This document shows, in pieces, positions 44,431-54,792 of a stretch of 64,000 bases of DNA (positions within the stretch are counted from its first letter, which is position 1; the number at the start of each line of letters is the position of its first letter). The stretch is from Fodinibius sediminis (GTDB lineage: Bacteria > Bacteroidota > Rhodothermia > Balneolales > Balneolaceae): positions 111,128 to 175,127 of the forward strand of contig NZ_FXTH01000011.1 of the NCBI RefSeq assembly GCF_900182555.1, in the 5' to 3' direction. A program made the translations under genes and the position numbers. The notes beneath the pieces were generated by a model. It had not been told where the DNA came from, made no database searches, and worked only from the letters and a program-made list of their open reading frames with translations.

Positions 44431-46323
44431 TTACTGTCCCTTCTTCACTTTCGTATGATTGGCGGCATATTCTTTGAGCTGCTGCACCTCATCCCACATG
44501 TTCATGGATTTGTCGATGGCATTATCAAAGACATCATTGATGACAGGAAAGTATTTTTTCTGTCCCCAGACCTGAAGAGCCAGACGGGCTTTCATTACGC
44601 CCTCGGTCATCCAGGAAACCTCTTCCCAGTGACCTTCCGGAATGTAGAGGGTGTCTGACTGGAAATCGGGCTCCGTAAGCGTGTCACTCTGACTAACAAC
44701 CATCTTGTTTTTCCTGAGCCGCTCAAAAACCCGGTTCATATCTCCTTCTGACCAATGGAACTCTTCCCGGAAACGCTCAAAGTTGTCTTTCCATGCTTCC
44801 CGGAATGCATCGCCGTTGTCATCAAGATAATCGCGTACGTAATCAAAACCGATTCCTTTACGCTGCACATAATTTAGTACAGCAGCCGACTGGGAGGTAT
44901 CCTCCTGGACAATATGGTCGGGTACAATGCCGCCCCCGCCGTAGACCGTTCGACCGGCATCGGTCGTATATTTGAGTGAATCCGATACATGGGAAACAAA
45001 TTCACTGACATCACTTCTGGCGTCGGATTCACGTTTGTAGATCTCGTAAGCGTATTCTTCACCGCCCTTGTGGGAATAAGGTTTTTGAATCAGGCGGCCG
45101 GAAGGCGTGTAGTATTTAGAAATGGTGACACGAATTTTACTGGAGTCGATCAGTTCATACTGCTGCTGTACCAATCCTTTTCCAAAGGTGCGCTGTCCCA
45201 CAATCAATCCGCGGTCGTGATCCTGGATGGCACCGCTTACAATTTCACTTGCAGAGGCCGATCCCTTGTTAACAAGGACGATGACGGGGAGTTCCTTGTA
45301 TTCCCCGTCGCGGCGCGAAAAGTAAGCACTTGTGAATCGCGTATGACGACTCTTTGTTGAGACAATTTTGGTACCACGGGAGAAAAATTCTTCAGAGATG
45401 GCGATAGCCTGGCCGAGATAGCCTCCCGGGTTGCCGCGGAGATCAAGGATGATGCGATTCATTCCCATTTTCTCCAGCCCCTGCATCGCCTTCATAAATT
45501 CTTCGTGGGTTGTGGCAGCAAACCGGTTAATTTTAACATAGCCGGTGTGATCATCCAGCATATAGGAAGTATCAACCGTGTAGAGAGGAATGTCGTCGCG
45601 GGTAATGGTGTATTCCAGCAACTCGTTTACATGGGGGCGCTTGATGGTTACATCCACCTTGGAGTCCTTGGGACCCCGCAGCGTGTTTACCACCTGCTCT
45701 CTGGTGAAATTGATAGCCGTACTGTCGTTGATGCCGATGATACGGTCTCCCGAGCGAATGCCCAGCTGGTCACTCGGGCCTCCGGCGATGGCGGTAATTA
45801 CGGTAATGGTGTCATCGATGACATCAAACTGGATGCCCACGCCCTGAAACTTGCCTGCAAATTCGTCTTCAATGGCATCGCTGGTCTTGGGCTCAATATA
45901 GATGGAATGGGGATCGAGCGAGCGAAACATGCTTTCTAGGGCATCTTCGGTCCGGTTGGTCATATTTTGATCAGGGTAATTTTCTGCCAAATACCGGTAC
46001 GCCCGTTCAAACAGCTTGATGGATTCGCTCAGATCCTCCACTTCCAGGTTCGTAAAGGTGGTATCGAGGGGCGTACTTTCCAGGTTGACCGTACTATCCG
46101 GCAAATTAGCGACAAGACCCCGAATGCTGTTCTTATACAGCTTTGTCACATCTACCGGGTCCACATAATTATCAATAATCCGCTGCTGTGCCTGTACGTA
46201 TTTTTTTAGATTCTTTTGATCCTCATCCCCGTTTTTGACTACTGTTTCAACTCCGGCAAACCAAAAAATGGAGAGCGCGATAACAATCGCAAGATTCGGA
46301 GCTAAGAATTTTTTTACGCTCAT
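44431..46323 (-). CDS. C-terminal processing peptidase (S41), membrane/periplasmic
   Basis: A 630-residue CtpA/Prc-type serine protease. An N-terminal signal anchor is at about 9-26. A PDZ domain (GVGIQFDVIDD ... GIRSGDRIIGIND) lies near residues 150-240. The catalytic region has GSASASEI (around 354-360) and TFGKGLVQQ with the general-base lysine. The enzyme trims C-termini of exported proteins. The C-terminal 150 residues are an extra helical domain, as in large Bacteroidota members. Confidence 0.94.
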   Translation of the reverse strand: MSVKKFLAPNLAIVIALSIFWFAGVETVVKNGDEDQKNLKKYVQAQQRIIDNYVDPVDVTKLYKNSIRGLVANLPDSTVNLESTPLDTTFTNLEVEDLSESIKLFERAYRYLAENYPDQNMTNRTEDALESMFRSLDPHSIYIEPKTSDAIEDEFAGKFQGVGIQFDVIDDTITVITAIAGGPSDQLGIRSGDRIIGINDSTAINFTREQVVNTLRGPKDSKVDVTIKRPHVNELLEYTITRDDIPLYTVDTSYMLDDHTGYVKINRFAATTHEEFMKAMQGLEKMGMNRIILDLRGNPGGYLGQAIAISEEFFSRGTKIVSTKSRHTRFTSAYFSRRDGEYKELPVIVLVNKGSASASEIVSGAIQDHDRGLIVGQRTFGKGLVQQQYELIDSSKIRVTISKYYTPSGRLIQKPYSHKGGEEYAYEIYKRESDARSDVSEFVSHVSDSLKYTTDAGRTVYGGGGIVPDHIVQEDTSQSAAVLNYVQRKGIGFDYVRDYLDDNGDAFREAWKDNFERFREEFHWSEGDMNRVFERLRKNKMVVSQSDTLTEPDFQSDTLYIPEGHWEEVSWMTEGVMKARLALQVWGQKKYFPVINDVFDNAIDKSMNMWDEVQQLKEYAANHTKVKKGQ

Positions 46324-46464
46324 AATGATTCTGTATTTGATCGTTTTTAGCTGTATATATTCTATAACGGATATCAGTTGAATTAATTACCCGTTCACTT
46401 CAGGGCACCAGCTACAGTTTGTATTATACGATTTATTCGCAAATAATTCGAAACTGTACCCATT

Positions 46465-47892
46465 TTATAAAATATATTGACTCAGGTCTTTGTCTTTAAC
46501 AAGATTATCCAGCTGTTTGTTCACATATTCCCTGTCTATCGTAATTTCCCCTGAACTGATATCGTCCGGAATGGCAAAGAGCAGCTCATCAAGCAGTGAT
46601 GAAAGAATGGTGTGCAGGCGCCGGGCTCCAATATTTTCCACGCGCTCGTTTACCTGGGCCGCTATAGAGGCCACTTCTTTGATGGCATTCTCGGTAAATT
46701 CGACCTCTACGCCCTCAGAAGCCATCATGGCCTGGTATTGTTTTGTGAGTGCATTTTTCGGCTTCGTGAGAATATCGAAGAAATCCTCTTCTGTCAGCGA
46801 ATTGAGTTCCACGCGTATGGGAAACCGGCCCTGCAGCTCAGGAATAAGGTCAGAGGGCTTGGATACGTGAAAGGCTCCGGAGCCGATAAACAGGATATGA
46901 TCCGTTTTCACCATTCCGTGTTTGGTCGACACACTGCTTCCCTCTACAATAGGGAGCAGATCGCGCTGCACTCCCTGGCGGCTTACATCTGGTCCGCCGC
47001 CGCCCTTGCCGTTATTGGAGGATTCGGCTACTTTGTCAATCTCGTCAATAAAGACGATGCCGTGTTTTTGGACTCGTTCCAGGGCCTCCTGCGCTGCGGC
47101 ATCATGATCAATCAGCTTCTCTGCTTCCTCTTCGAGCAGGAGTTCACGGGCTTCTTCGATCGTTACATTGCGCTTGGTTTTCTTCTGTCCGCCCAAATTA
47201 CCCAGCATATCCTGCAGGTTTATGCCCATCTCTTCCATACCGCCCTGGGGGCCAAAAACCTGCATCATGGGTGATTTGCTCGATTTACGGACCTCCACCT
47301 CGATCTTGCGGTCTTCCAGTTCACCGTTGCGCAGCTTTTCCCGAAACTTTTCGCGGGTTCGCTTGTTCAGCTCCTGGTCGGATGCCTGGTCGGGATTGAA
47401 ATCATTATCATCGGCCTGGAAACCGGGCGATTCAGCCGGGGGCTGCTTGACGGGCGGGATCAGGATATCGAGAATGCGGTCTTCAACAATCTCTTTGGCT
47501 TGCTCCTTGACTCGTTCCTGCATTTCCGTCTTAACCATGTTTACCGAAATGTCGGTCAGGTCCCGAATCATGGACTCCACATCGCGTCCCACATAGCCAA
47601 CCTCTGTAAACTTACTGGCCTCAACCTTGATGAAGGGAGCGTCCGCCAGCTTGGCCAGGCGCCGGGCAATCTCGGTTTTGCCAACCCCCGTGGGACCGAT
47701 GAGCAGGATGTTATTGGGGAGAATTTCATCACGAATCTCTTCATCGGCATTCATCCGGCGCCAGCGATTCCGCAGTGCAATGGATACGGAGCGCTTGGCC
47801 TCATCCTGGCCAATGATGTATTTATCCAGTTCTGCTACAATCTGCCGGGGCGTTAAATTTTTATGTCGAACCGTCTTTTGAATGGTGCTCAT
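46465..47892 (-). CDS. hslU: ATP-dependent protease ATPase subunit HslU
   Basis: A 475-residue AAA+ unfoldase. It has [21 protein letters not shown], Walker A GPTGVGKT (66-73), a variable I-domain (about 110-245), Walker [11 protein letters not shown], and a C-terminus ending QYIL that docks into HslV. It starts 2 bp after hslV, so the pair is an operon. The I-domain contains a long charged linker. Confidence 0.98.
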   Translation of the reverse strand: MSTIQKTVRHKNLTPRQIVAELDKYIIGQDEAKRSVSIALRNRWRRMNADEEIRDEILPNNILLIGPTGVGKTEIARRLAKLADAPFIKVEASKFTEVGYVGRDVESMIRDLTDISVNMVKTEMQERVKEQAKEIVEDRILDILIPPVKQPPAESPGFQADDNDFNPDQASDQELNKRTREKFREKLRNGELEDRKIEVEVRKSSKSPMMQVFGPQGGMEEMGINLQDMLGNLGGQKKTKRNVTIEEARELLLEEEAEKLIDHDAAAQEALERVQKHGIVFIDEIDKVAESSNNGKGGGGPDVSRQGVQRDLLPIVEGSSVSTKHGMVKTDHILFIGSGAFHVSKPSDLIPELQGRFPIRVELNSLTEEDFFDILTKPKNALTKQYQAMMASEGVEVEFTENAIKEVASIAAQVNERVENIGARRLHTILSSLLDELLFAIPDDISSGEITIDREYVNKQLDNLVKDKDLSQYIL

Positions 47893-47894
47893 GT

Positions 47895-48440
47895 CTACTC
47901 TAATTCTAAAATACTCAGGTTGTGATTCGTATAAATACAGATATCAGCGGCGATATGGAGTGACTTTTCGACAATCTCACGTGCGGAGAGCTCGGGTGCG
48001 TTTTCCTTCAATGCCCGTGCCGCAGCCAGGGCATAGGAACCGCCGCTGCCGATCGTGAGAATCTTGTCGTCGGGCTCGATCACATCACCCTGGCCCGATA
48101 TAAGCAGGGCCTTCTCCTTGCTCATAACGATCAGCAGGGCCTCAAGCTTGCGGAGAAATTTATCGTTCCGCCATTCCTTGGCCATTTCCACGGCCGCGCG
48201 CTGAAGATTGCCGTTATACTGCTTCAGTTTTTCCTCGTATTTTTCAAACAGGGTAAAGGCATCAGCCGTTGATCCGGCAAAGCCGGCGGCTATTTTCCCG
48301 TCGTAGAGGTGGCGCACTTTATTGACGGTGGCCTTCATGACGGTTTTGTCCATGGTGGCCTGTCCATCGCCGGCAATAGCGGCCTCTCCGTTATGGATGA
48401 TCCCCACGACGGTTGTTGCTTTTAAATCAGCTATACTCAT
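47895..48440 (-). CDS. hslV: ATP-dependent protease proteolytic subunit HslV
   Basis: A 181-residue threonine protease. A short propeptide (MSIADLKA) precedes the catalytic T9 of TTVVGI, so the protein must be processed to expose it. [27 protein letters not shown] and [14 protein letters not shown] follow the family. It forms the proteasome-like core with HslU. Confidence 0.98.
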   Translation of the reverse strand: MSIADLKATTVVGIIHNGEAAIAGDGQATMDKTVMKATVNKVRHLYDGKIAAGFAGSTADAFTLFEKYEEKLKQYNGNLQRAAVEMAKEWRNDKFLRKLEALLIVMSKEKALLISGQGDVIEPDDKILTIGSGGSYALAAARALKENAPELSAREIVEKSLHIAADICIYTNHNLSILELE

Positions 48441-48485
48441 AATGTCATTCGGTGTTCAATTACTGTAAAAAGGGAGATGTATCAA

Positions 48486-50240
48486 TCAGTTTGAATTCTT
48501 GTAATACTTCGACCGTGTGGGGCGAGGTTTCCGGGTGTCTTTCTTTTTGTTCCCGTTTGAATCCTTTTTGTAGTAATCCAGGTTTTTTCGCGATGGTCGG
48601 GCGGCGGCCAGCTCCTCTTCGGCCTGGGCCTTCCCGATAATCTCATCGATATCTTTTTCCTGCATCACTACATCGGTGATGTCAATGTCTGAACCCGCAA
48701 CCGTGGCCTTGTACTCATTCAGGGAGATGGTTTCATCTGCTACAAGCGAGATCTTAAGCCAGTAACGTAGCATCCACTTCCACTTGATGCTCAGGAACCC
48801 CTTTTCAAGATAGGATTTGAGGTAAGGGTTGATATAAATATCCACTGCACGGTAGTCGGTGGTCGTGCGGAATTTGCTGAGCCATGCATCAAGGTCGGCG
48901 ATGATGGTGTTTTGGGTCACGACACTGCCGGAGCCGCCACAGGTGGGGCATACCCTGGAGACGGAGTTGACCACGCTGGGCCGGATTCGCTGGCGCGTAA
49001 TTTGTACCAGCCCGAAGTCGCTCATGCCGATGACGTTCGTTTTGGCCGGGTCTTTTTTGAATTCCTTTTTGAGCTCATCGTAGATCTTCTTGCGGTTCTT
49101 GCCCTTTCGCAGGTCAATAAAGTCAACCACAATGATCCCGCCAATGTCGCGCAGCCGCAGCTGTTTGGCTACTTCCCGGGCCGCTTCGAGGTTGGTCTTC
49201 AGCGAATTATCTTCCTGTTTTTCCTTGGCGGCGTAGGGGCCGGAGTTTACATCAACAACATACATCGCCTCCGTCTGCTCAAAGATAAGATAACCGCCGG
49301 AAGGCATGCGTACGCGGGGACTGAAGATCGAATCGACGTCTTTGGCCACTTTCATAAAATCGAAAATGTGTTCGCGCCCCTTGTACAGTTCCACATTGGG
49401 AATCATCTGGGGAGCTACCTGACTGACATACGATTTGATCTGTTTGTGCATCTCGGGATCGTCCACCAGTACCCGGTCATACTGTTTGGCAAAAAGATCG
49501 CGGACCAGACTTTCGGTCATATCAAGATCCTTGTAGAGCAGGGCGGGGGGCTTGGCCGTCTCCAGCTGTTCCAGGATGCGCTCCCATTTTTTAAGCACAT
49601 TGCGCATGTCGTCCTCGATCGCCTGCTTGTCTTTGCCTTTGGCAACCGTACGGATAATGACCCCAAATCCTTCGGGAACCATGGAGCCCACGACACTCTT
49701 GAGTCGTCGCCGCTCCTTATAATTGTTGATCTTGCGGGATACGGCAATATATTCGCCCATGGGGATCAGGACCAGGAATCGCCCGGCTACAGTGATGTCG
49801 GTAGATACACGGGGGCCCTTCGAGCCGATGGGTTCCTTGACAATTTGCACCAGCAGCTGCTGGCCGGGCCGCAGGATTTTACCGGCCCACTTCTGTTTCT
49901 CATAGTTCGATATTTTGTCGAAGTTGGTCTTCTGGAGCTCATTGCGGACGTTCTTGTGAATCGCATCTTTACCGTTGAGCATCTGAACGTATTCCTTCAG
50001 GTGATCACCGGCATCAGAGAAGTGCAGGAAGGCATCCTTCGGGGTACCCATGTCGATAAAAGCCGCACGAATGCCGCTCATGACCTTGTGTACCCTCGCC
50101 AGGTAAATATTCCCAACCGTACGTTGGTTTTCCTCAGATTCTATAAAAAGTTGGGCAAGTTCGCCGTTTTCCAGCAGTGCGATCCGGGTCTGTTTTCCCG
50201 AAGCGTGAATAATGATTTGATTTTTCATTGAAATACTCAT
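48486..50240 (-). CDS. rng: Ribonuclease G/E
   Basis: A 584-residue RNase E/G endonuclease of 5'-end-dependent RNA decay and rRNA processing. An S1 domain occupies about 37-130 (NIYLARVHKVMSGIRAAFIDMG). The DNase I-like catalytic region contains DIGGIIVVDFIDL (magnesium site), and the Zn-link is CPTCGG (C431, C434). A lysine- and arginine-rich C-terminal tail follows (550-584). Its length is nearer RNase G plus a short tail than full RNase E. It has a long upstream gap, and hslV follows 45 bp after it on the same strand. Confidence 0.95.
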   Translation of the reverse strand: MSISMKNQIIIHASGKQTRIALLENGELAQLFIESEENQRTVGNIYLARVHKVMSGIRAAFIDMGTPKDAFLHFSDAGDHLKEYVQMLNGKDAIHKNVRNELQKTNFDKISNYEKQKWAGKILRPGQQLLVQIVKEPIGSKGPRVSTDITVAGRFLVLIPMGEYIAVSRKINNYKERRRLKSVVGSMVPEGFGVIIRTVAKGKDKQAIEDDMRNVLKKWERILEQLETAKPPALLYKDLDMTESLVRDLFAKQYDRVLVDDPEMHKQIKSYVSQVAPQMIPNVELYKGREHIFDFMKVAKDVDSIFSPRVRMPSGGYLIFEQTEAMYVVDVNSGPYAAKEKQEDNSLKTNLEAAREVAKQLRLRDIGGIIVVDFIDLRKGKNRKKIYDELKKEFKKDPAKTNVIGMSDFGLVQITRQRIRPSVVNSVSRVCPTCGGSGSVVTQNTIIADLDAWLSKFRTTTDYRAVDIYINPYLKSYLEKGFLSIKWKWMLRYWLKISLVADETISLNEYKATVAGSDIDITDVVMQEKDIDEIIGKAQAEEELAAARPSRKNLDYYKKDSNGNKKKDTRKPRPTRSKYYKNSN

Positions 50241-50708
50241 CTTTCACACAGTTGCTGCACTCCGGACTTATAATCCTGATCAAATATTCAATCGGCATCA
50301 TCATAGATAAAGCAATCTTAAATTTCATACGTCGTAGCGGGAGTTCAGCAACCGCTATATTATAATTCCTGTTAGGAGAAAAAAATGTTTGGTTAATTCG
50401 GTGATATTCAGAAAAGGAATGATCTTGCAGCGAGTCTTCACAAGTATGCAGGGAACTCAAATATTCCACTGCCCGGTATAAGGTTACAAGAAAAAGCCTT
50501 GTTGACGCATCAAAAAAAGATTTAAATACCTGTGAAACTGACAAATGCCGCAAAACGGTAAACCTAAAATTTTTAAGAAAATCTGAATAACAGTATGTAT
50601 CAATATACAAGTTCGTAACCACTAATGTAAGCGCTAATATTCAGCAGTGAACAGGAATATTGGAGGATGGTTTCCCGATTCGGCAGCGCCGGTGCGTTCA
50701 TCCGGGGG
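50241..50708 (-). promoter_or_regulatory. 468-bp spacer upstream of RNase G/E, AT-rich
   Basis: No credible coding frame or tRNA is seen in either direction. Because murA and the RNase gene both read leftward, this holds the end of murA transcription and the promoter plus leader of the RNase. RNase E in Enterobacteria is autoregulated through its long 5' UTR; a similar leader here is possible but not shown. No terminator hairpin with a T run is clear after murA. Confidence 0.3.
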
Positions 50709-51980
50709 CTATTCTTCTTGTTTTGTTCGCTCAATACGTGCTCCCACCGCATTCAGTTTGTGTTCCAGGTCTTCATAGCCCCTGTCGAGGTGATAGATAC
50801 GCAGCACGTCGGTTCTGCCCCGCGCAATCATGCCTGCCAGCACCAGGCTGACGCTGGCACGAAGATCGGTACTCATCACCGAGGCACCCTTGAGCGGGGT
50901 TTTCCCTTCAATTGCGACCCTGTTTTCCGTGACATCCATATCGGCTCCCAGCCGGGTTACTTCCGGCACATAGCTGAATCGGTCGTAATAAATGGTATCG
51001 GTTACCGTGGAGGTGCCCTCGGCCTGGGTCATCATGGTTGACCACTGGGCCTGGAGGTCCGTCGGGAAACCGGGATAGGTTTCGGTTGTGACATCGGTCG
51101 GCCGCAGGGTTTCCGGAGCGATAACCTGTATGGTATTATCACCGGTGATCAGTTCGGCACCCGTTTTTTCAAAAGTAGCCGGGAACTGTCCCAGGTCTTT
51201 CACATTAACGCCCTCAAGGGTGACATCCGATTCTGGATGCATGGCGGCGGCAATCATGAACGTACCGGTTTCAATACGGTCGGCAGCATTTCGAATTTGT
51301 ATGCCTTCAAGACGGTCCACCGCACGTATTGTCAGGGTCCGGGTGCCGACCCCTTCGATGTCGGCGCCCATCTCCACCAGTTTTTTGCACAGAAGTACCA
51401 CGTCGGGCTCTTTGGCGGCATTTTCAATGGTAAACTCCCGGGCGCGAAGCACCGAGGCGAGTACCAGGTTGATGGTGGCTCCCACGCTGCTGGGTTCAAG
51501 GGCAAAGGTGCCGCCCTCCATCTTTTTGGGGGCGTCAGCAATCACATAGCCCTCTTCCAGCCTGATGTTGGCCCCCATCTCGCGCATGCCGTTCAGGTGC
51601 AGATCTACGGGACGAGGTCCCCAGGCACAGCCGCCCGGAAGAGATACTTTGGCCTTGCCGAACCTTCCCAGCAGGGCGCCCAGCATATAAAACGAAGCCC
51701 GCATTTTACGTACGAGTTCATAGGGAGCTTCCAGGTGGGCCAGGTTGGCGGGATCAATGGTGAGAACACCCTCATCTTCATCAAAAGTAACATGGGTGCC
51801 GGTGACGCGGATTACGTTGTTAAAGGTGTATATGTCGCGCAATTTAGGGACATTCGTGATGGTAGTCGGTGAATCACCCAGGATGGCAGCGGCCATAAGG
51901 GGCAATGCTGCGTTTTTGGATCCGCTGATGGGAATGGTTCCATTAAGAGGGGTGGGGCCTTCTATAATAAATTTATCCAC
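50709..51980 (-). CDS. murA: UDP-N-acetylglucosamine 1-carboxyvinyltransferase
   Basis: A 423-residue MurA, first committed step of peptidoglycan synthesis. SGSKNAALPLMAA at the N-terminus and LPGGCAWGPRPVDLH with the catalytic, fosfomycin-reactive C118 are diagnostic. Because the active-site residue is cysteine, fosfomycin sensitivity would be expected at target level. Its start overlaps the stop of the biotin carrier gene by 8 bp, so it is probably translated in coupling with it. Confidence 0.97.
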   Translation of the reverse strand: MDKFIIEGPTPLNGTIPISGSKNAALPLMAAAILGDSPTTITNVPKLRDIYTFNNVIRVTGTHVTFDEDEGVLTIDPANLAHLEAPYELVRKMRASFYMLGALLGRFGKAKVSLPGGCAWGPRPVDLHLNGMREMGANIRLEEGYVIADAPKKMEGGTFALEPSSVGATINLVLASVLRAREFTIENAAKEPDVVLLCKKLVEMGADIEGVGTRTLTIRAVDRLEGIQIRNAADRIETGTFMIAAAMHPESDVTLEGVNVKDLGQFPATFEKTGAELITGDNTIQVIAPETLRPTDVTTETYPGFPTDLQAQWSTMMTQAEGTSTVTDTIYYDRFSYVPEVTRLGADMDVTENRVAIEGKTPLKGASVMSTDLRASVSLVLAGMIARGRTDVLRIYHLDRGYEDLEHKLNAVGARIERTKQEE

Positions 51981-52488
51981 TTGCTTCGATTTCTAAGATT
52001 AGAGCATTTTTTTCAAGAGAGGCGCCTTCGGTTACAGCAACCGTAGTTACCATACCATCTATCGGTGCCTTGAGTTCATTTTCCATTTTCATCGCCTCCA
52101 GGACAGCGACGGAATCGCCCATGGCCACTTCATCGCCCTCAGCAACCATGATTTCAAGGATTTTACCCGGCATGGGAGCCGTCAACGCCCCTTCACCCAC
52201 TTCGGCAGCCGTCTTAAAGCCGAGGCGGTCGAGCAGCAGTTCCTGTTCGCTGCGGACTTCCACTGAACACCACTGCCCGTTGAGCGTAAACGTAATTCGC
52301 TGCTGGTCGTATTCTACATTATCAATCCTGTAAAGTTTTGTTCCCGTTCGGAGCAGGTATCGCCCATTCGGCTGGCGATGGAATTCATAGGGAAGCGTTT
52401 TATCTCTGAAATGGGCTTCGCCGGTTTCCTCCCGCAGCTCAAGTTCAACAGGAGTCTCGGAATTGTTGATACGGGCTTCAAATTTCAT
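51973..52488 (-). CDS. Biotin carboxyl carrier protein (biotin/lipoyl attachment domain)
   Basis: A 171-residue protein with a biotinyl domain at about 98-171. The EAMKMEN motif puts biotin on K134. The N-terminal 95 residues are a beta-rich linker like that of acyl-CoA carboxylase alpha-subunit C-termini. No biotin carboxylase or carboxyltransferase gene is adjacent, so its partners are elsewhere. It overlaps murA by 8 bp and follows the unknown 92-residue gene by 3 bp. Confidence 0.92.
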   Translation of the reverse strand: MKFEARINNSETPVELELREETGEAHFRDKTLPYEFHRQPNGRYLLRTGTKLYRIDNVEYDQQRITFTLNGQWCSVEVRSEQELLLDRLGFKTAAEVGEGALTAPMPGKILEIMVAEGDEVAMGDSVAVLEAMKMENELKAPIDGMVTTVAVTEGASLEKNALILEIEASG

Positions 52489-52491
52489 CTA

Positions 52492-52770
52492 TTAATGCGA
52501 CTTGATTTCTGAAAGTCCCTTGCTGGTGGCCCTGAAGGTAAAATCCTGGAGGTTATCGGAGTCGTAAAAACTGGTCAGCGTTATTTTAGACCCGCTGCGT
52601 TCATAGGCTTCCACAAAACCAAAGCTGAGCAGGTTGATAAGGTCGTCGCGCAGTTCGCCGTAAAGATGGCCGGTTTCTTCCAGTACGTCCTGGAACCGCT
52701 CGGGAAAAATGAGCTTTTCCAGCACTTTTCGTTCTGATTTGGTTATTTTCCGTTTGCCCATAGTGGTCAC
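52492..52770 (-). CDS. Small conserved-looking protein of unknown function
   Basis: A 92-residue soluble protein (M4 is an alternative start). The sequence alternates helices (ERKVLEKL, YGELRDDLINLLSFGFV) with a short beta hairpin, the style of a small winged-helix-like fold; this is a guess from pattern only. It is 3 bp before the biotin carrier gene, so is probably in the same transcript with murA. No family is recognised. Confidence 0.7.
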   Translation of the reverse strand: MTTMGKRKITKSERKVLEKLIFPERFQDVLEETGHLYGELRDDLINLLSFGFVEAYERSGSKITLTSFYDSDNLQDFTFRATSKGLSEIKSH

Positions 52771-52816
52771 TTATTCTTAATAAGGTGAAGATAGGAGGCC
52801 TGTTCCTTTTTAACAA

Positions 52817-53365
52817 CTACCGCACGCGAATGTCTCCATAGGTAATGAGGTTGTTCCGGCCGTCGTACAAAAGGATGCGGTAGAGCCCGCTGGCGCTGCT
52901 TCCCTGGCCGCCGGCAATGAGATCGCCAGAGATACTCAGGTCGTTGAAGGTGCTGTTGATGGTGTTGGAATCGAAGTAATGTACCGAGCCTGTGTTGCCG
53001 AGACTGTCAATTTTTTGAATATGGAGCGCATTAAACCGGTCCGGGCTTCGTTGATAAATCTGGATATTCAAACTGGAATTTAAATCCACGGGGTTTGGAA
53101 AAGGGGGCTGAAATTCTCCAAGGCTGCCCAAACTGATATGCCCCTGGTACATGGGACTAATCCGCCAGTCGTCGGGATCCGTTACTTCGTTCTCAATGTG
53201 GCCGGCGGCATCGGTACGCGTGATATTTTCTGGCAGCCTGTGCGCTTCCTGTTCGAACTGTTGCTGGTCGTCGCTTTTTGAGCAGCCGGTCATTGCCAGG
53301 GTACCCCAGGAGAGAAGAACAGCCATGCAGGCAATCCGACAAGATCGGTTGAACGATTTTAGCAT
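52817..53365 (-). CDS. Putative lipoprotein of unknown function
   Basis: A 182-residue protein with a signal segment ending in a lipobox-like MTGC (C28). The mature part is low in hydrophobic helices and rich in beta-prone stretches, with a C-terminal GLYRILLYDGRNNLITYGDIRV strand pattern that resembles a small beta-sandwich. I recognise no family. It is divergent from the DUF3108-type gene. Confidence 0.7.
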   Translation of the reverse strand: MLKSFNRSCRIACMAVLLSWGTLAMTGCSKSDDQQQFEQEAHRLPENITRTDAAGHIENEVTDPDDWRISPMYQGHISLGSLGEFQPPFPNPVDLNSSLNIQIYQRSPDRFNALHIQKIDSLGNTGSVHYFDSNTINSTFNDLSISGDLIAGGQGSSASGLYRILLYDGRNNLITYGDIRVR

Positions 53366-53412
53366 TTGATACCTTCAATAATATTTCAGATTCCGAAGAA
53401 TAATATCGAACT

Positions 53413-54273
53413 TTGCTCACTTATCTAAAACTAATTTACCGAACCGTGCTGAGTTTACAGAGAAACGTTGCGCTATTAATCCTGTTGCTGGTTGTGACCG
53501 GATTTTTGTTTTCACCTTCGGCCCGGGGACAGTCGTCTCCGCCGCCGCATGAGCATTCCGGACCTCCGCCGAGCATGCAGGAGCTTCTGAAGTGGAAAGA
53601 GGTATTCACCTACGAAGTAAAATACAGTTTCTTCAAGCTGGGCAAGGTGCAGACGACCATCGTGCAGGATACTACCTATGACGGACAGCAGCTGTGGTGG
53701 CTGCGCACAAAAATTATTTCAGATCCCTCTATTCCTTTCATGGGCGAAGAAGAGAATCATTATAATACGTTTTTCGTGGCAACCGACAGTTTGCCGCATA
53801 CCCGCCTGTACTGGCGCGACAACGTGGATGAGGATGAGTTTAATGCCGAACGGTACGACTTTGACTACAGCCGAAAGAAGGTCTACCTCTCGAAAGAGGG
53901 GGAGCCTGAGGATACCCTGGATCTTACCGAGCCCTCTACATCCGGGCAGCTCATTTTTTATTACAGCCGGCTCTTCGCAGGCACGGATAAAACCTACAGC
54001 CTGCCGGTATACCTGGAGGCGGAGAAGGGCTATATTGAGGTAAGAAACACCCAGAAAACGGAGATGAGGGAGTACGATGCCTTTGCCTCTCCGGTGCGGA
54101 CCTATTATACCGACGGCGATGCCGATATCGACGGCCCCTTCGGCTTCAGCGGGCGATTCAAGGCCTGGTACTTGGCCGACGACCTGCGCATCCCGCTGGA
54201 AGCACACGCCAAAGTGTGGCTGGGAAATGTAAAAGTTCGACTTATTGACTACAAAAAGGAACCGAGAAGATAA
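53413..54273 (+). CDS. DUF3108-type exported protein
   Basis: A 286-residue protein with an N-terminal hydrophobic signal (about 19-35), then [21 protein letters not shown] and a string of beta strands, the pattern of the DUF3108 family of outer-membrane-associated proteins with no known activity. The frame starts with TTG at 53413; a GTG at 53446 is a plausible alternative. Its stop overlaps the start of dut by one base (TAATG). Confidence 0.75.
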   Translation: MLTYLKLIYRTVLSLQRNVALLILLLVVTGFLFSPSARGQSSPPPHEHSGPPPSMQELLKWKEVFTYEVKYSFFKLGKVQTTIVQDTTYDGQQLWWLRTKIISDPSIPFMGEEENHYNTFFVATDSLPHTRLYWRDNVDEDEFNAERYDFDYSRKKVYLSKEGEPEDTLDLTEPSTSGQLIFYYSRLFAGTDKTYSLPVYLEAEKGYIEVRNTQKTEMREYDAFASPVRTYYTDGDADIDGPFGFSGRFKAWYLADDLRIPLEAHAKVWLGNVKVRLIDYKKEPRR

Positions 54274-54716
54274 TGAAAGTATTTTTTAGAAAACTGCCTC
54301 ATGCCGAGGACCTGGAACTCCCATCTTACGAATCGGACTATGCTGCGGGCATGGATATCCGGGCCGCGCTTGACGAGCCGCTGGAGCTGGAACCAGGCTG
54401 CCGGGCGCTCGTTCCCACGGGCCTGCAGATGGCGCTTCCGAGGGGATATGAAGCCCAGATTCGTCCGAGAAGCGGGCTTGCCTATCGCAACGGAATCACC
54501 ATGCTGAATACTCCCGGTACGATTGATGCCGACTACCGGGGCGAAGTAAAGGTGCTGGCGGTGAACCTGGGGGAAAACAGCTTTGTTATTGAGCATGGCG
54601 ACCGTATTGCCCAGATGGTTATCGCACCGGTGACCCAGGCTGATGTTGAGCAGGCACAGACGCTGCCCGACACGGAGCGGGGGAGCGGCGGATTTGGCAG
54701 CACGGGCGTCAAATGA
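54273..54716 (+). CDS. dut: dUTP diphosphatase
   Basis: A 147-residue trimeric dUTPase. All five motifs are visible: [36 protein letters not shown] and the C-terminal [10 protein letters not shown]. It converts dUTP to dUMP, keeps uracil out of DNA and feeds thymidylate synthesis. The start is coupled to the previous gene through TAATG. Confidence 0.98.
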   Translation: MKVFFRKLPHAEDLELPSYESDYAAGMDIRAALDEPLELEPGCRALVPTGLQMALPRGYEAQIRPRSGLAYRNGITMLNTPGTIDADYRGEVKVLAVNLGENSFVIEHGDRIAQMVIAPVTQADVEQAQTLPDTERGSGGFGSTGVK

Positions 54717-54792
54717 AATTAGTTAACAGTTACTTGTTGTCTGTTAATATTATTCCAAATAACCGATAACAAATAACCGAACACCAGAGAAC

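Noticed and set aside
48912..50231. 439-residue open frame on the plus strand
   Set aside because: It is antisense to RNase G/E, which has clear S1, catalytic and zinc-link motifs; the plus frame has none.
50241..50708. tRNA or small RNA gene
   Set aside because: No cloverleaf, CCA end or T-loop consensus could be found on either strand.
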